From Pseudoxanthobacter soli DSM 19599 (GTDB taxonomy: Bacteria; Pseudomonadota; Alphaproteobacteria; Rhizobiales; Segnochrobactraceae): a DNA stretch of 64,000 nt. Where the stretch lies: positions 124,001-188,000 of the forward strand of contig NZ_FRXO01000001.1 of assembly GCF_900148505.1 (NCBI RefSeq), written 5' to 3'. Shown piece by piece: positions 17,743 to 32,805 of the stretch (within the stretch, counting starts at the first letter, position 1; the number at the start of each line of letters is the position of its first letter). The translations under genes and the position numbers were made by a program. Under the pieces are notes generated by a model. It saw nothing but the letters and a program-made list of their open reading frames with translations, was not told the DNA's origin and did not search any database.

Positions 17743-18165
17743 ATGACACCGAAGGTCGTCGCGAAATTTCTGGATAATGGCTGGGTTTCGATGGGCGCCC
17801 GCGTGGTGCTGTGCCTGCCGTTCTGGCTGGGCGGTCTCGTCAAGCTGATCGACTTCAACGGCGGCAGCGCCGAGATGGCCGGCTTCGGTCTCGCGCCCGG
17901 CGGCGTGTTCAACGCCATCTCCATCATCATTCAACTCGGCGGCGCCGCGCTGGTGATGTTCGTGCCGCCGCTCGCGTGGCTCGGCGCGGCGGTGCTGGCG
18001 CTTTATACGCTGGTCATGATTCCGATCGCGCATGCCTTCTGGACGCTGACGGGCGGCGCCTCCGGCGGCCTGCTGCTCGCGGCCGGCGATCGTCTTGCGA
18101 TCGTCGGCGGGCTGGCGCTTGCCGCGATCCTCGCGCGGCGGCCGAACCTGAACCGCTATTACTGA
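17743..18165 (+). CDS. DoxX family membrane protein
   Basis: A 140-residue inner-membrane protein with four predicted hydrophobic segments (about 17-37, 52-75, 78-98 and 108-128). The DoxX-like pattern RVVLCLPFWLGGLVKLIDF is at the first segment, followed by GFGLAPGGVFN and ALYTLVMIPIAHAFW. DoxX proteins have been linked to thiosulfate:quinone oxidation and to oxidative-stress complexes in other organisms. The precise role here is unknown. Confidence 0.8.
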   Translation: MTPKVVAKFLDNGWVSMGARVVLCLPFWLGGLVKLIDFNGGSAEMAGFGLAPGGVFNAISIIIQLGGAALVMFVPPLAWLGAAVLALYTLVMIPIAHAFWTLTGGASGGLLLAAGDRLAIVGGLALAAILARRPNLNRYY

Positions 18166-18260
18166 CCGGACCAATTGTCGCCGGTCCTTGCCGTCGCGCC
18201 GCGAGCGAATAGATCCCGTGCGTTCGCGGCGATTTGCGGCCGACAAGCAGGGAGCATGAC

Positions 18261-19310
18261 ATGGCGGCGGGAGATCTGGCCGGTAGCGACACCTTGACGC
18301 CCGGCAGCGAAGGCGCCGCCGCACGGGCGCGGCGGATCGGTGTGCTGATCGTCAATCTCGGTTCGCCGGATGGCACCAGCTATTGGCCGATGCGCCGCTA
18401 TCTCGGCGAGTTTCTCTCTGACAGGCGCGTGATCGAGGTGCCGCGCGCGCTCTGGCTGCCGCTGCTCAATCTCGTCATTCTGTCGGTGCGGCCGCAGAAA
18501 TCGGGCAAGGCCTATGCCTCGATCTGGAACACCGCGCTCGACGAGGCCCCGCTGAAGACCATCACCCGGGCCCAGTCCGAGAAACTCGCGACAGCGCTTC
18601 AGGATCTGCCCGTAACGGTCGACTGGGCGATGCGATACGGCAAGCCGCCTGTCGCCGAGCGGCTGAAGGCGATGGTGGATGCCGGCTGCGACCGCGTGCT
18701 GGTGGTGCCGCTTTATCCGCAATATGCGGCGGCGACGACCGCGACCGTCAACGACGTGGCCTTCGACGCGCTGAAGACGATGCGGCGCCAGCCGGCGCTG
18801 CGGACGGCGCCGAACTGGCACGACGACCCGGTCTATATCGACGCGCTCGCCACCTCGATTATCGACCATCTCGCCACGCTCGACTTCGAGCCGGAGGTGG
18901 TGCTCGCGTCGTTCCACGGGGTTCCCGTCGAGTACGTCCAGAAGGGCGATCCCTACGCCGACCAGTGCCGCGAGACGGTGCGGCTGCTGCGCGCGCGGCT
19001 CGGCTGGAGCGAGGAACGGCTGCGGCTGACGTTCCAGTCCCGTTTCGGCAAGGCGGAATGGCTCCAGCCCTATACCGACAAGACGGTGGAGGCGCTGGCG
19101 AAGTCCGGTGTGAAGCGTATGGCCGTGGTGATGCCCGGCTTCGCGGCCGACTGCCTCGAGACGCTCGAGGAGATCGGCGAGGAGAACGCCGAGATCTTCC
19201 ACGAAAACGGCGGCGAGGATTTCTCGGCGATTCCCTGCCTCAACGACAGTGCCGGCGGCATCGCGGTGCTGGAGCGCGTCGTGCGGCGGGAACTCGAAGG
19301 CTGGGTCTGA
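18261..19310 (+). CDS. hemH: ferrochelatase
   Basis: Inserts Fe2+ into protoporphyrin IX, the last step of protoheme synthesis, at the inner membrane. The 349-residue protein has the N-terminal VLIVNLGSPDGTSYWPMRRY, VVPLYPQYAAATTATV near residue 151 and the active-site histidine in SFHGVPVEYVQKGDPY near 216. The start at 18261 was chosen for its AGGGAG site 6 nt upstream; two in-frame ATG/GTG codons lie earlier. The heme product links this gene functionally to ctaB and the oxidase genes downstream in the window. It converges on kdsD with 27 bp between stops. Confidence 0.93.
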   Translation: MAAGDLAGSDTLTPGSEGAAARARRIGVLIVNLGSPDGTSYWPMRRYLGEFLSDRRVIEVPRALWLPLLNLVILSVRPQKSGKAYASIWNTALDEAPLKTITRAQSEKLATALQDLPVTVDWAMRYGKPPVAERLKAMVDAGCDRVLVVPLYPQYAAATTATVNDVAFDALKTMRRQPALRTAPNWHDDPVYIDALATSIIDHLATLDFEPEVVLASFHGVPVEYVQKGDPYADQCRETVRLLRARLGWSEERLRLTFQSRFGKAEWLQPYTDKTVEALAKSGVKRMAVVMPGFAADCLETLEEIGEENAEIFHENGGEDFSAIPCLNDSAGGIAVLERVVRRELEGWV

Positions 19311-19337
19311 TGTCGGTCGGCGCGGGGCAGGCGGCCT

Positions 19338-20354
19338 TCAGGCCGCGCCGACGCGCAGGAGATCGTGCAGGTGAAGGATGCCGACCGGACGGCCGGTCTC
19401 CTCCACCACGAACAGCGCGGTGATGGAGGACGCATTCAGCGTCTCCAGCGCGCTCGCGGCCAGAGTTTCCGGCGCAATGGTGCGCGGCTTGCGGCTCATC
19501 ACCTCCTCGACATGCCGGCCCAGCAGGTCGCTCGACAGATTGCGGCGCAGGTCGCCGTCGGTGATCACGCCGATCAGCCGGCCTTCGCTGTCGGTGACGC
19601 CGAGGCAACCGAACCCCTTCGAGCTGATGGTGAGAATCGCCTCGCTCATCGTCGTGCCGAGCGGGGCGAGCGGCAGCCGGTCGCCGGAATGCATCAGGTC
19701 GCGGGCATGACGCAGGTTCGCGCCGAGCTTGCCGCCCGGGTGGAACACGCGGAAATCGAGCTCGGTGAAGCCGCGCATTTCGAGAAGCGCGATGGCGATG
19801 GCATCCCCGAGGGCGAGCTGCAGCATCGTCGAGGTCGTCGGCGCGAGCCCGTGAGGACACGCCTCCGCCGCCTGCGGCAGTTCAAGGACGAAGTCCGCCG
19901 CGCGGCCGAGGCTGGAACCGCGCTTCGAGGTGATGGCGACCAGGGGAACCCGGAAGCGCTTCGCGTAGGAGATGATGCTCGCGAGTTCCACGGTTTCGCC
20001 GGACCACGACAGGGCGAGCACGGCGTCCTGGTCCGTGATCATGCCGAGATCGCCGTGGCTCGCCTCGGCGGGATGCACGAAGAAAGCGGGCGTGCCGGTC
20101 GAGGCCATGGTCGCGGCGATCTTGGTGCCGATATGGCCGCTCTTGCCCATGCCGGTGACGACCACGCGGCCCCGGATCGAGGACAGCAGAAGGGCGACAT
20201 CGTCGAACGTGGTCGCCATTCCGTTGGCGAGCGCCGCCCTCAGGGCCTCCAGCCCCGCGATCTCGGTCTCGACCGTGCGCAGCGCGCACGCGGCGGGAGC
20301 ATCGGGCTTGGAAACCGGTTCCAGGCGGGCCGCGGTGGTTCGACCGTCGTTCAT
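19338..20354 (-). CDS. kdsD: D-arabinose-5-phosphate isomerase (KdsD/KpsF family)
   Basis: Interconverts ribulose-5-phosphate and arabinose-5-phosphate, the first step toward Kdo for lipopolysaccharide. The 338-residue protein has a SIS domain (about residues 55-195; VTGMGKSGHIGTKIAATMAS, HPAEASHGDLGM, SWSGET) followed by two CBS domains (about 220-335; GVITDGDLRR, FGCLGVTD). The start at 20354 is supported by AGGGA upstream. The Kdo transferase gene waaA lies in the same window. The paralog GutQ has the same architecture, so the exact paralog name is by family. Confidence 0.88.
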   Translation of the reverse strand: MNDGRTTAARLEPVSKPDAPAACALRTVETEIAGLEALRAALANGMATTFDDVALLLSSIRGRVVVTGMGKSGHIGTKIAATMASTGTPAFFVHPAEASHGDLGMITDQDAVLALSWSGETVELASIISYAKRFRVPLVAITSKRGSSLGRAADFVLELPQAAEACPHGLAPTTSTMLQLALGDAIAIALLEMRGFTELDFRVFHPGGKLGANLRHARDLMHSGDRLPLAPLGTTMSEAILTISSKGFGCLGVTDSEGRLIGVITDGDLRRNLSSDLLGRHVEEVMSRKPRTIAPETLAASALETLNASSITALFVVEETGRPVGILHLHDLLRVGAA

Positions 20355-20585
20355 CGTGTTCGTTCCCTGCGACGGAGCGACGGGCCTGGAAAGGCCGTCG
20401 CCGCGATCCGTGGGTCGCGGTTTACTCCCGCAGGACGGTGAGGGACAAGAAAAATGCGCCCCCGGTCGCCCCGGTTGGCCCGCCGCCGGCATGCCCCCCG
20501 CGTTCCCCGGGCGGGCGATTGCCCGGATATCGCGCGGGCATCGCCGTGGCTCGCGCCGTTGTGAAGCCGGCCGGGCAAGGCTCCG

Positions 20586-20593
20586 TTAACCAT
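20586..20593 (+). promoter_or_regulatory. possible CtrA half-site upstream of the transglycosylase gene
   Basis: TTAACCAT, the CtrA half-site described in Caulobacter, lies 60 bp before the start of the lytic transglycosylase gene in a 299-bp divergent region with kdsD. An 8-mer alone is weak evidence. Confidence 0.25.
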
Positions 20594-20653
20594 GACCGCC
20601 TAAAGCATGGTTGCCGTGCCAGGCCGGATGAAGACGAATTGAGGAGAGCCGCC

Positions 20654-21946
20654 ATGACCGCCGCCGCGATCACCGTTCGCGATCCTGACCATGCCGCGTT
20701 GCGCTCCCGCGAGGCGGCTCGGCGCGGCTTCGCCGGTCTTCTTGTCGCGGCGCTCGCGGTCCTGGTTCTGGCCGTTGCCGCGCCACAGCCAGCGTCAGCG
20801 GCCGCCGACCCCGGCTTCGTGAACTGGATCAAGCAGTTCTGGCCGACAGCTAAGGCGAACGGCATTTCTGCCGCAACCTACAACGCCGCCTTCGCCGGCG
20901 TGGACCGTCCGGACCCGGACGTGCTGCGGCTCAACGCCAAGCAGCCCGAGTTCACCAAGTCGGTCGGCGAATATCTTGCGAGCGCGGTCAGCGACGCCCG
21001 CGTCAACGAAGGTCGCCGCAAGTTCGCGCAGTGGAAGCCCTGGCTCGATCGGATCTCGACGCGATTCGGCGTCGAACCGCAGATCCTGGTGGCGATCTGG
21101 GGCGTGGAAACCTCGTATGGCGCCGTTCTGGAGAACCCGAAGATCGTTCGCAGCGTGGTCCGTTCGCTCGCGACGCTTGCCTATGCCGGAGGACCGCGCA
21201 CCGACTTCGGCCGGACCCAGCTGATCGCCGCTCTGACCATTCTGCAGGATCACGACGTCGCCCCGCGCGGTCTCACCGGGTCGTGGGCAGGCGCCATGGG
21301 CCACACGCAGTTCATTCCGACGAGCTTCCTCCAATACGCCGTCGACATGGACGGTGACGGCAAGCGCAACATCTGGACGTCCGTTCCCGATGCGCTCGCA
21401 ACGGCGGCGAACCTGCTGGCCAAGAATGGCTGGCGGCCCGGAGAAACATGGGGTTACGAGGTGGAGTTGCCGCGTGGCTTCAACCTTGCGCTTGCCGACG
21501 AGAAGACGTGGCGGCCGATCTCAGACTGGGCGAAGCTCGGCGTGCGCCGCACCGGCGCGCGGCCGTTCCCGCGCGGTACCGACAAGGCCAAGCTGATCCT
21601 GCCCGCCGGCGCGCGCGGCCCCGCGTTCCTGACGCTGATCAATTTCGACGTCATCAAGCGCTACAACAACTCGACGTCCTACGCGATCGCCGTCGGCTAC
21701 CTCGCCGACCGAATCGTGGGCGTGCCGCCGTTCCGCACGCCCTGGCCGGTCGATGCCCACCCGCTGTCCCGTGACCAGATCGTGAAGCTCCAGCAGGTGC
21801 TGACGGCACGCGGCTTCCCGGTGGGCGCGATCGACGGCAAGATCGGCCCCGGCACCCGCGACGCGGTGCGCGCCTACCAGCTTTCCGCAGGCCTGCCGCC
21901 GGATGGCTATCCCACCGTGGAACTGCTCGCGCGCCTCGGCGGCTGA
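20654..21946 (+). CDS. lytic murein transglycosylase, MltB/GH103 type, with peptidoglycan-binding domain
   Basis: Cleaves the MurNAc-GlcNAc bond in the periplasm, forming 1,6-anhydro ends. A long N-terminal signal region (residues 1-50, hydrophobic core GLLVAALAVLVLAVAA, cleavage near ASAAA) precedes the SLT_2 domain (about 55-350). The catalytic Glu152 is in WGVETSYGA, and GAMGHTQFIPTSF follows near 212. A C-terminal PG_binding_1 domain (about 365-428) has LQQVLTARGFPVGAIDGKIG. The start ATG at 20654 has GAGGAGA at 8 nt. A perfect hairpin terminator follows. Confidence 0.92.
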   Translation: MTAAAITVRDPDHAALRSREAARRGFAGLLVAALAVLVLAVAAPQPASAAADPGFVNWIKQFWPTAKANGISAATYNAAFAGVDRPDPDVLRLNAKQPEFTKSVGEYLASAVSDARVNEGRRKFAQWKPWLDRISTRFGVEPQILVAIWGVETSYGAVLENPKIVRSVVRSLATLAYAGGPRTDFGRTQLIAALTILQDHDVAPRGLTGSWAGAMGHTQFIPTSFLQYAVDMDGDGKRNIWTSVPDALATAANLLAKNGWRPGETWGYEVELPRGFNLALADEKTWRPISDWAKLGVRRTGARPFPRGTDKAKLILPAGARGPAFLTLINFDVIKRYNNSTSYAIAVGYLADRIVGVPPFRTPWPVDAHPLSRDQIVKLQQVLTARGFPVGAIDGKIGPGTRDAVRAYQLSAGLPPDGYPTVELLARLGG

Positions 21947-21984
21947 TGGGCCCGGCGCGCTCTTAAGCTGACAAACGTATCGAA

Positions 21985-22014
21985 GCCGCCGCGGACGAAC
22001 CTGTCCGCGGCGGC
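21985..22014 (+). terminator. intrinsic terminator after the transglycosylase gene
   Basis: Perfect 12-bp stem GCCGCCGCGGAC-GAACCT-GTCCGCGGCGGC, followed by a weakly T-rich GCCGTTTCGT. It lies 38 bp past the stop codon. Confidence 0.7.
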
Positions 22015-22125
22015 GCCGTTTCGTCCTCCTGCCCGCGCGGCAATCACCGGCTGGCGTCGCAATTTGCACGCATGGTGGCGCTAGGCCCGTTATCATCCAT
22101 GCGGGGTCCAAGCAGGGGACGGGAA

Positions 22126-23877
22126 ATGACGCAGAACGGCTCTTCCGGCACGCAGCGCACGAGCGGAGTTCCCGCCGTCGACATATCGACCCCGGACGCG
22201 CTGGCGGAGCGCCGCGGCGCCGACGTTCTGCTCGAGGTGCTCGATAGCGAAGGCGTGGAGTACGTGTTCGGCAATCCCGGCACGACCGAACTGCCGCTGA
22301 TGGATGCACTGCTTTCGAAGCCGCAGATCCAGTACATCTGGGGCCTGCAGGAGGCGAGCGTCGTCGCCATGGCCGACGGTTATGCCCAGGCCGCGCGCCG
22401 GCCGGGCTTCGTCAATCTCCATACCGCCGGCGGTCTCGGTCATGCGCTCGGCTGCATCATAAATGCCGGCGTCGCCAACACCCCGCTGGTGATCACGGCC
22501 GGCCAGCAGGACTCCCGCCACACCGTCACCGATCCGCTGCTGTTCGGCGACCTCGTCGCCATCGCCCGCCCCAATGTCAAATGGGCGCAGGAGGTGGCGA
22601 GCGCGGCGCAGATTCCGGTGCTGGTGCGCCGTGCGTTCCACGACTGCAATGCCGCGCCGGCGGGCGGGGTGTTCCTGTCGCTGCCGATGGACGTGATGGA
22701 GGAGAAGACGACCGTCAGCACGCTCCGCCAGTCGCGCATCGACCGTCGTGCGGTGGCGGGCTCGCTGGAGGAGCTGGCCGATATCCTCGCCGCCGTGCCG
22801 GTGGGCCGGCTCGTCATGATCGCCGGCGACGAGATCGACACCAGCGATGCCGCCGCGGAGGCGGTGGAGATCGCGGAGATCCTGGGCGTGCCGGTCTATG
22901 GCTCGTCCTGGCCAGCGCGGATTCCCTTCCCGACCTCCCATCCGCTGTGGGCCGGCAACATGCCGACCAAGGCGACGGACATCAACAAGCGGCTGTCGGA
23001 CTATGACTGCGTGTTCGCCCTCGGCGGCAAGTCGCTGATCACCATTCTCTATACCGAAGGCCCGGCGGTGCCGGAGACCTGCGAGGTTCTGCAGCTCTCC
23101 TCCGACGTGCGCGACCTCGGCCGGACCTACGAGACGCGGCTGTCGGTCTGGGGCGACATCAAGGCCTCGTTGCAGGTGCTGAACCCGCTCTTACGCCGGA
23201 AGGTCGCCCCGACAGCCGCGGAACGCCGCAAGCGTCTCGACGCCGCGCGGGAGGATCGGGAGGGACGCCGGCGGGGGATCGAGGCGCAGGCGCGCAGCGA
23301 AATGGACGCGCCGGTGACGACGCCACTCGTCGCCGCCCACGAGGTGGTGCGGGCGATCGGCTCCCGGGTCGCCATCGTCGACGAGGCGGTCGCGACCTCG
23401 TCCCACGTCCGCAGCCTGCTGCATTCGGATTCGGCGCGGCAATATTCCTTCCTGCGCGGTGGCGTGCTCGGCTGGGGCATGCCGGCGTCCGTCGGGTTTT
23501 CGCTCGGCTACGGCCGCGCGCCGGTGGTGTGCCTCGTCGGCGACGGCGCCGCGCTCTATTCGCCTCAGGCGCTCTGGACTGCGGCCCACGAGAAGCTTCC
23601 GGTGACGTTCGTCGTGATGAACAATCGCGAATACAACGTGCTGAAGAACTTCCAGCGCGGCCAGTCGCATTACAACTCGACGCGCTCAAACCGTTTCATC
23701 GCGATGGATATCGTCGATCCACCGGTCGACTACATGGCGCTGGCGCACGCCTTCGGCCTGCCGGCGCGCCGGGCGGAGCGCGTCTCCGACATCGCCGCGC
23801 TGGTGGAGGCCGGCATCGCGTCGGAACTGCCGAACGTGATCGAGATCCCGATTTCCGCGGAGGTCTATGTCCGCTGA
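22126..23877 (+). CDS. thiamine diphosphate enzyme, benzoylformate decarboxylase-like
   Basis: A 583-residue cytoplasmic ThDP enzyme of the acetolactate synthase/decarboxylase superfamily. The N-terminal Pyr domain starts EVLDSEGVEYVFGNPGTTEL and has the cofactor-activating glutamate in GLQEASVVAMADGYAQ. VNLHTAGGLGHALG carries the active-site His typical of benzoylformate decarboxylase. The PP domain has GDGAALYSPQALWTAAHE with MNNREYN as the Mg-ThDP motif. Thr replaces Ser26 of the Pseudomonas enzyme (GNPGT versus GNPGS). The true substrate (2-keto acid) is therefore uncertain. The start at 22126 is preceded by a GGGA purine stretch. It is a single-gene unit between two terminators. Confidence 0.8.
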   Translation: MTQNGSSGTQRTSGVPAVDISTPDALAERRGADVLLEVLDSEGVEYVFGNPGTTELPLMDALLSKPQIQYIWGLQEASVVAMADGYAQAARRPGFVNLHTAGGLGHALGCIINAGVANTPLVITAGQQDSRHTVTDPLLFGDLVAIARPNVKWAQEVASAAQIPVLVRRAFHDCNAAPAGGVFLSLPMDVMEEKTTVSTLRQSRIDRRAVAGSLEELADILAAVPVGRLVMIAGDEIDTSDAAAEAVEIAEILGVPVYGSSWPARIPFPTSHPLWAGNMPTKATDINKRLSDYDCVFALGGKSLITILYTEGPAVPETCEVLQLSSDVRDLGRTYETRLSVWGDIKASLQVLNPLLRRKVAPTAAERRKRLDAAREDREGRRRGIEAQARSEMDAPVTTPLVAAHEVVRAIGSRVAIVDEAVATSSHVRSLLHSDSARQYSFLRGGVLGWGMPASVGFSLGYGRAPVVCLVGDGAALYSPQALWTAAHEKLPVTFVVMNNREYNVLKNFQRGQSHYNSTRSNRFIAMDIVDPPVDYMALAHAFGLPARRAERVSDIAALVEAGIASELPNVIEIPISAEVYVR

Positions 23878-23964
23878 GGCCAGACACGGTGGAGCGGCGA
23901 GGACGGTCGTCGCGAACCGCCAGCCATGAATTGCCCGCCATGAATCGCCCGCAGTGAATCGAAA

Positions 23965-23993
23965 GGGCGCCGGATCCCGAGGATCCGGCGCCC
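23965..23993. terminator. bidirectional terminator between the ThDP-enzyme gene and gltD
   Basis: Perfect 13-bp stem GGGCGCCGGATCC-CGA-GGATCCGGCGCCC. A T-rich TGTTCGTTTGTTG follows on the plus strand and CTTTCGATTC on the minus strand, so it can end both convergent transcripts. Confidence 0.85.
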
Positions 23994-24021
23994 TGTTCGT
24001 TTGTTGCTGCGGCGATGGCCG

Positions 24022-25455
<1,434 letters not shown>

Positions 25456-25634
25456 GAAAACCCGCTCTTTCTGAGGTCTTGTCTCGTGCGCTCGGACGCG
25501 AGGCGGCAGGACGAGCCCTCGTTCCTGCCGATCGTGCCCCAGCCGAAGCGATAGGCGCGGCGCTCAGGCGCCGGCAGGCCCATCGGACGATATCGGGGAT
25601 TGGACGCCGCCCCGCAAAGGGGCGGCGCGCCGGA

Positions 25635-30386
<4,752 letters not shown>

Positions 30387-31164
30387 CGTCGCGAGCTCCC
30401 TACACTAGCGGCCCCGGGGATCCAGGGCCTTGCCCATCTTTCCAGCGCCGGCGGCAGGCGCCGGGCCAGTTTCGAAGTCAGCGGTTCGTCCGTGTCCGCT
30501 CATCCCGCGATCGGGTCGACCATCGAGGCCGGTGCCGGGCGGGGGGAGGCGGGCACGCGGGCGGACGCCGGATTGTGGGCGGCATCCAGCCCTTTGAACA
30601 GATCAAAAACTCATCGCCGGCGCGTCCGCGACCATTCGGCCCGGCGTTGCCGCCGTGGTCGATGCAAGCGGCGTGCCGGGCATTCGGGACCGCGCGGCCG
30701 GCCATCCGCCGGGTGCATCGCCTTGCCGGTCGCGGTCGGAGAGCCTTCCCAGCCTGTCGCCGGCTGGGCGCCTTCCCGGACGTTCGCACCGTTGGGGTGC
30801 GGAGAAAAATGGGACAGTAATCCTGTCCTTTTTAGTGGCGCATAATTGCCAGATTTGGCGCCGCCAAGCAAGTCCATGTCCTAAATCAAGCTCCTTCCGT
30901 AATGTCGCACCAGACGGGCGTTTTTTGCAGGGCGACGTCCGGCGCGCGCCCGGTGCCAAAGGTGGCGACGGCGGCCGTCCGGGCGCAACCGTGCGGTGGC
31001 GCTTTCGCGCACGCGTCGCCGCCTTCGACTTCCGGCGCCGCCGCGAAAGGGGTAGGGTCGCCCGCGTCGCCGATCTCTCCCGCGGCGCAGTCTCAGTTGC
31101 GAAGGCGGGCGGTTCTGCCGGGCCGACCATGGCCGGCGCGGTGCCGCACCGGAAGGATATCGAT
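30387..31164. other. long intergenic region between gltB and the threonine aldolase gene
   Basis: This 778-bp divergent region has no convincing coding sequence; frames open here are Arg/Pro-rich and lack ribosome sites. It contains a short hairpin with a T tract at 30812-30833 and, nearby, a TTGGC-GCC-GCCAA inverted repeat (30855-30867). Promoters for both flanking genes must lie here, but I cannot assign them. Confidence 0.5.
30812..30833 (+). terminator. orphan hairpin with T tract
   Basis: GGACAG-TAATC-CTGTCC followed directly by TTTTT forms a small terminator-like structure on the plus strand, with no annotated gene ending nearby. It could end an unrecognised small transcript. Confidence 0.4.
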
Positions 31165-32214
31165 ATGCACTTTGCATCCGACAATTGGGCCGGTGTGCCA
31201 GACGCCGTTTCCCGTGCGCTGGCGGAGGCGGCCTCGGGTGCCGCTCCGGCCTATGGCGACGACGGCGGCACGGCGGCGGTGACCGCGAAGATCGCCGAGG
31301 TGTTCGAGCACGAGGTCGCCGTGTTCTACGTGGCGACGGGCTCGGCAGCGAATTCGCTGTCGCTTGCTGCGTTCTCGCCGCCGGGTGGCGTGGTGTTCGC
31401 CCACGAGACAGCCCATGTCATGACCGACGAATGCAACGCCCCGGCGTTCCTGTCGCCCGGCACGCGCTTTATCGGCGTTCCCGGGCACCATGGCCGCCTT
31501 GATGCCGGCGAACTGACGCATGCGCTCGACCGGTTCGGCCCGCCGAACGTGCATCACGGCCGTGCCGCTGCCGTCACCATCACCAACGCGACCGAGCTCG
31601 GCACCGTCTATTCGCCGGCGGACGTCGCAGCCATCGGAGAGGTCGTCCACAGCCGCGGCCTGAAGCTGCACATGGATGGCGCGCGGCTCGGCAATGCGCT
31701 GGCGACGCTGGGCGTCTCGCCCGCGGATCTGACATGGCGGGCCGGCGTCGACGCGCTGTCGTTCGGCCTCACCAAGACGGGCGCCTGGTCGGCGGAAGCC
31801 GTCGTACTGTTCACGCCGGACGGCGTCGACGACCTTCCCTATCTGCGCAAGCGCGCCGGCCATCTCTTCTCCAAGAGCCGGTTCGTGTCGGCGCAGTTCG
31901 CCGCGCTGCTGGAGGGCGGCCGGTGGCTCTCCCTTGCCGGCCACGCCAACGCGATGGCGCGGCGCCTCCACGCGGGTCTTGCAGCTGTGCCGGGCGTCAC
32001 GTTTCCGTTCGTGCCCGAGGCGAACGAGCTGTTTCCGGCTCTGCCGCGGGACATGGTGGCGCGCCTGTTCGCGGCCGGTGCCGCGTTCTACGAATGGCCC
32101 GACGCCAGCTTCGGCGACACCGCCGGGCCGGAGCGTACCCGTGTTCGTCTGGTGACGAGCTTTGCCACCACAGAGGCGGACGTCGACGCGTTCCTGGCGG
32201 CGGCGAGTGGCTGA
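31165..32214 (+). CDS. ltaE: low-specificity L-threonine aldolase
   Basis: PLP enzyme splitting L-threonine or L-allo-threonine to glycine and acetaldehyde. The 349-residue protein begins with MHFASDNWAG, the family N-terminus, and has FYVATGSAANSLSL near residue 54 and HETAHVMTDECNAP near 80. LHMDGARLGNA carries the PLP-nitrogen aspartate Asp171, and the Schiff-base lysine is Lys204 in SFGLTKTGAW. The start at 31165 follows GGAAGGA at 7 nt. In related bacteria this enzyme may supply glycine; the stereospecificity cannot be judged here. Confidence 0.88.
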   Translation: MHFASDNWAGVPDAVSRALAEAASGAAPAYGDDGGTAAVTAKIAEVFEHEVAVFYVATGSAANSLSLAAFSPPGGVVFAHETAHVMTDECNAPAFLSPGTRFIGVPGHHGRLDAGELTHALDRFGPPNVHHGRAAAVTITNATELGTVYSPADVAAIGEVVHSRGLKLHMDGARLGNALATLGVSPADLTWRAGVDALSFGLTKTGAWSAEAVVLFTPDGVDDLPYLRKRAGHLFSKSRFVSAQFAALLEGGRWLSLAGHANAMARRLHAGLAAVPGVTFPFVPEANELFPALPRDMVARLFAAGAAFYEWPDASFGDTAGPERTRVRLVTSFATTEADVDAFLAAASG

Positions 32215-32230
32215 AGCGGCGGTGCGGCAA

Positions 32231-32258
32231 ACAAAAAGCCCCGGTCGAGGCCGGGGCT
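32231..32258 (-). terminator. terminator of the hsp20 gene
   Basis: Read on the minus strand, AGCCCCGG-6 nt-CCGGGGCT is followed by TTTTTGTTTG, a good intrinsic terminator 74 bp past the hsp20 stop. The hairpin is also in position to affect the converging threonine aldolase transcript. Confidence 0.8.
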
Positions 32259-32293
32259 TGCAGTCGCCCGCGGGAGCGCCGCTGGCGACGAAA

Positions 32294-32313
32294 GCGGGGC
32301 CCGAGAGCCCCGC
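32294..32313 (+). terminator. second hairpin between threonine aldolase and hsp20
   Basis: Perfect 7-bp stem GCGGGGC-CCGAGA-GCCCCGC, followed by a CT-rich CCGTCTTCCGTCTTCC on the plus strand and TTTCGTC on the minus strand. Confidence 0.5.
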
Positions 32314-32331
32314 CCGTCTTCCGTCTTCCGC

Positions 32332-32805
32332 TCAGGCGGCCTGTTCGACCGCGGTCTCGATCTGCCGGGCGTTCGCCGCCGGCGTGGAGATCGCGATGGT
32401 CCGCGGCTTCAGCGCCTCGGGAATCTCCCGCGCGAGGTCGATATGCAGGAGGCCGTTCTCAAGGCTGGCGCCCTTCACGACCACGTAGTCGGCGAGCTGG
32501 AACCGGCGCTCGAAAGCGCGCGAGGCGATACCGCGATAGAGAACCGCGCGGCCTTCCTCGGCCGCCTCCGCCTTCTCGCCCTTCACGTTGAGCGTGTTCT
32601 CGCGAACCTCGATGGTGAGGTCCTTGTCGGAGAAGCCGGCGATCGCCATGGTGATGCGATAGGCGTTGTCGCCGGTGCGCTCGATATTGTAGGGCGGGTA
32701 GGCAGGCGCGGCATTATCGGCACCGGCGAACTGGTCGATCGCCTGGAACAGGCGGTCGAATCCGACGGTGGAACGGTAGAGCGGGCTGAGATCGAAGTGA
32801 CGCAT
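32332..32805 (-). CDS. Hsp20 family small heat-shock protein
   Basis: ATP-independent cytoplasmic holdase chaperone of the IbpA/HspA class. The 157-residue protein has an N-terminal segment (RHFDLSPLYRSTVGFDRLF) typical of bacterial class A proteins. The alpha-crystallin domain runs about 36-130 (YNIERTGDNAYRITMAIAGF, ENTLNVKGEK, RAFERRFQLADYVVVKGASL), followed by an IxI-type tail (RTIAIST). The ATG at 32805 has a strong AAAGGAGG site. Upstream lie a sigma-32-type promoter and a leader with ROSE thermometer features, listed separately, so heat induction at both transcription and translation is likely. Confidence 0.93.
   Translation of the reverse strand: MRHFDLSPLYRSTVGFDRLFQAIDQFAGADNAAPAYPPYNIERTGDNAYRITMAIAGFSDKDLTIEVRENTLNVKGEKAEAAEEGRAVLYRGIASRAFERRFQLADYVVVKGASLENGLLHIDLAREIPEALKPRTIAISTPAANARQIETAVEQAA

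Noticed and set aside
30868-30900. ATCAAG and related bases upstream of gltB look like half of an FNR/FixK box.
   Set aside because: Only one half-site is present; the other half (TTGAT at the proper spacing) is missing.
30655-31164. In-frame extension of about 170 residues upstream of the threonine aldolase.
   Set aside because: The Arg/Pro-rich extension has no family similarity, and the ATG at 31165 has a good ribosome site and gives the standard N-terminus.
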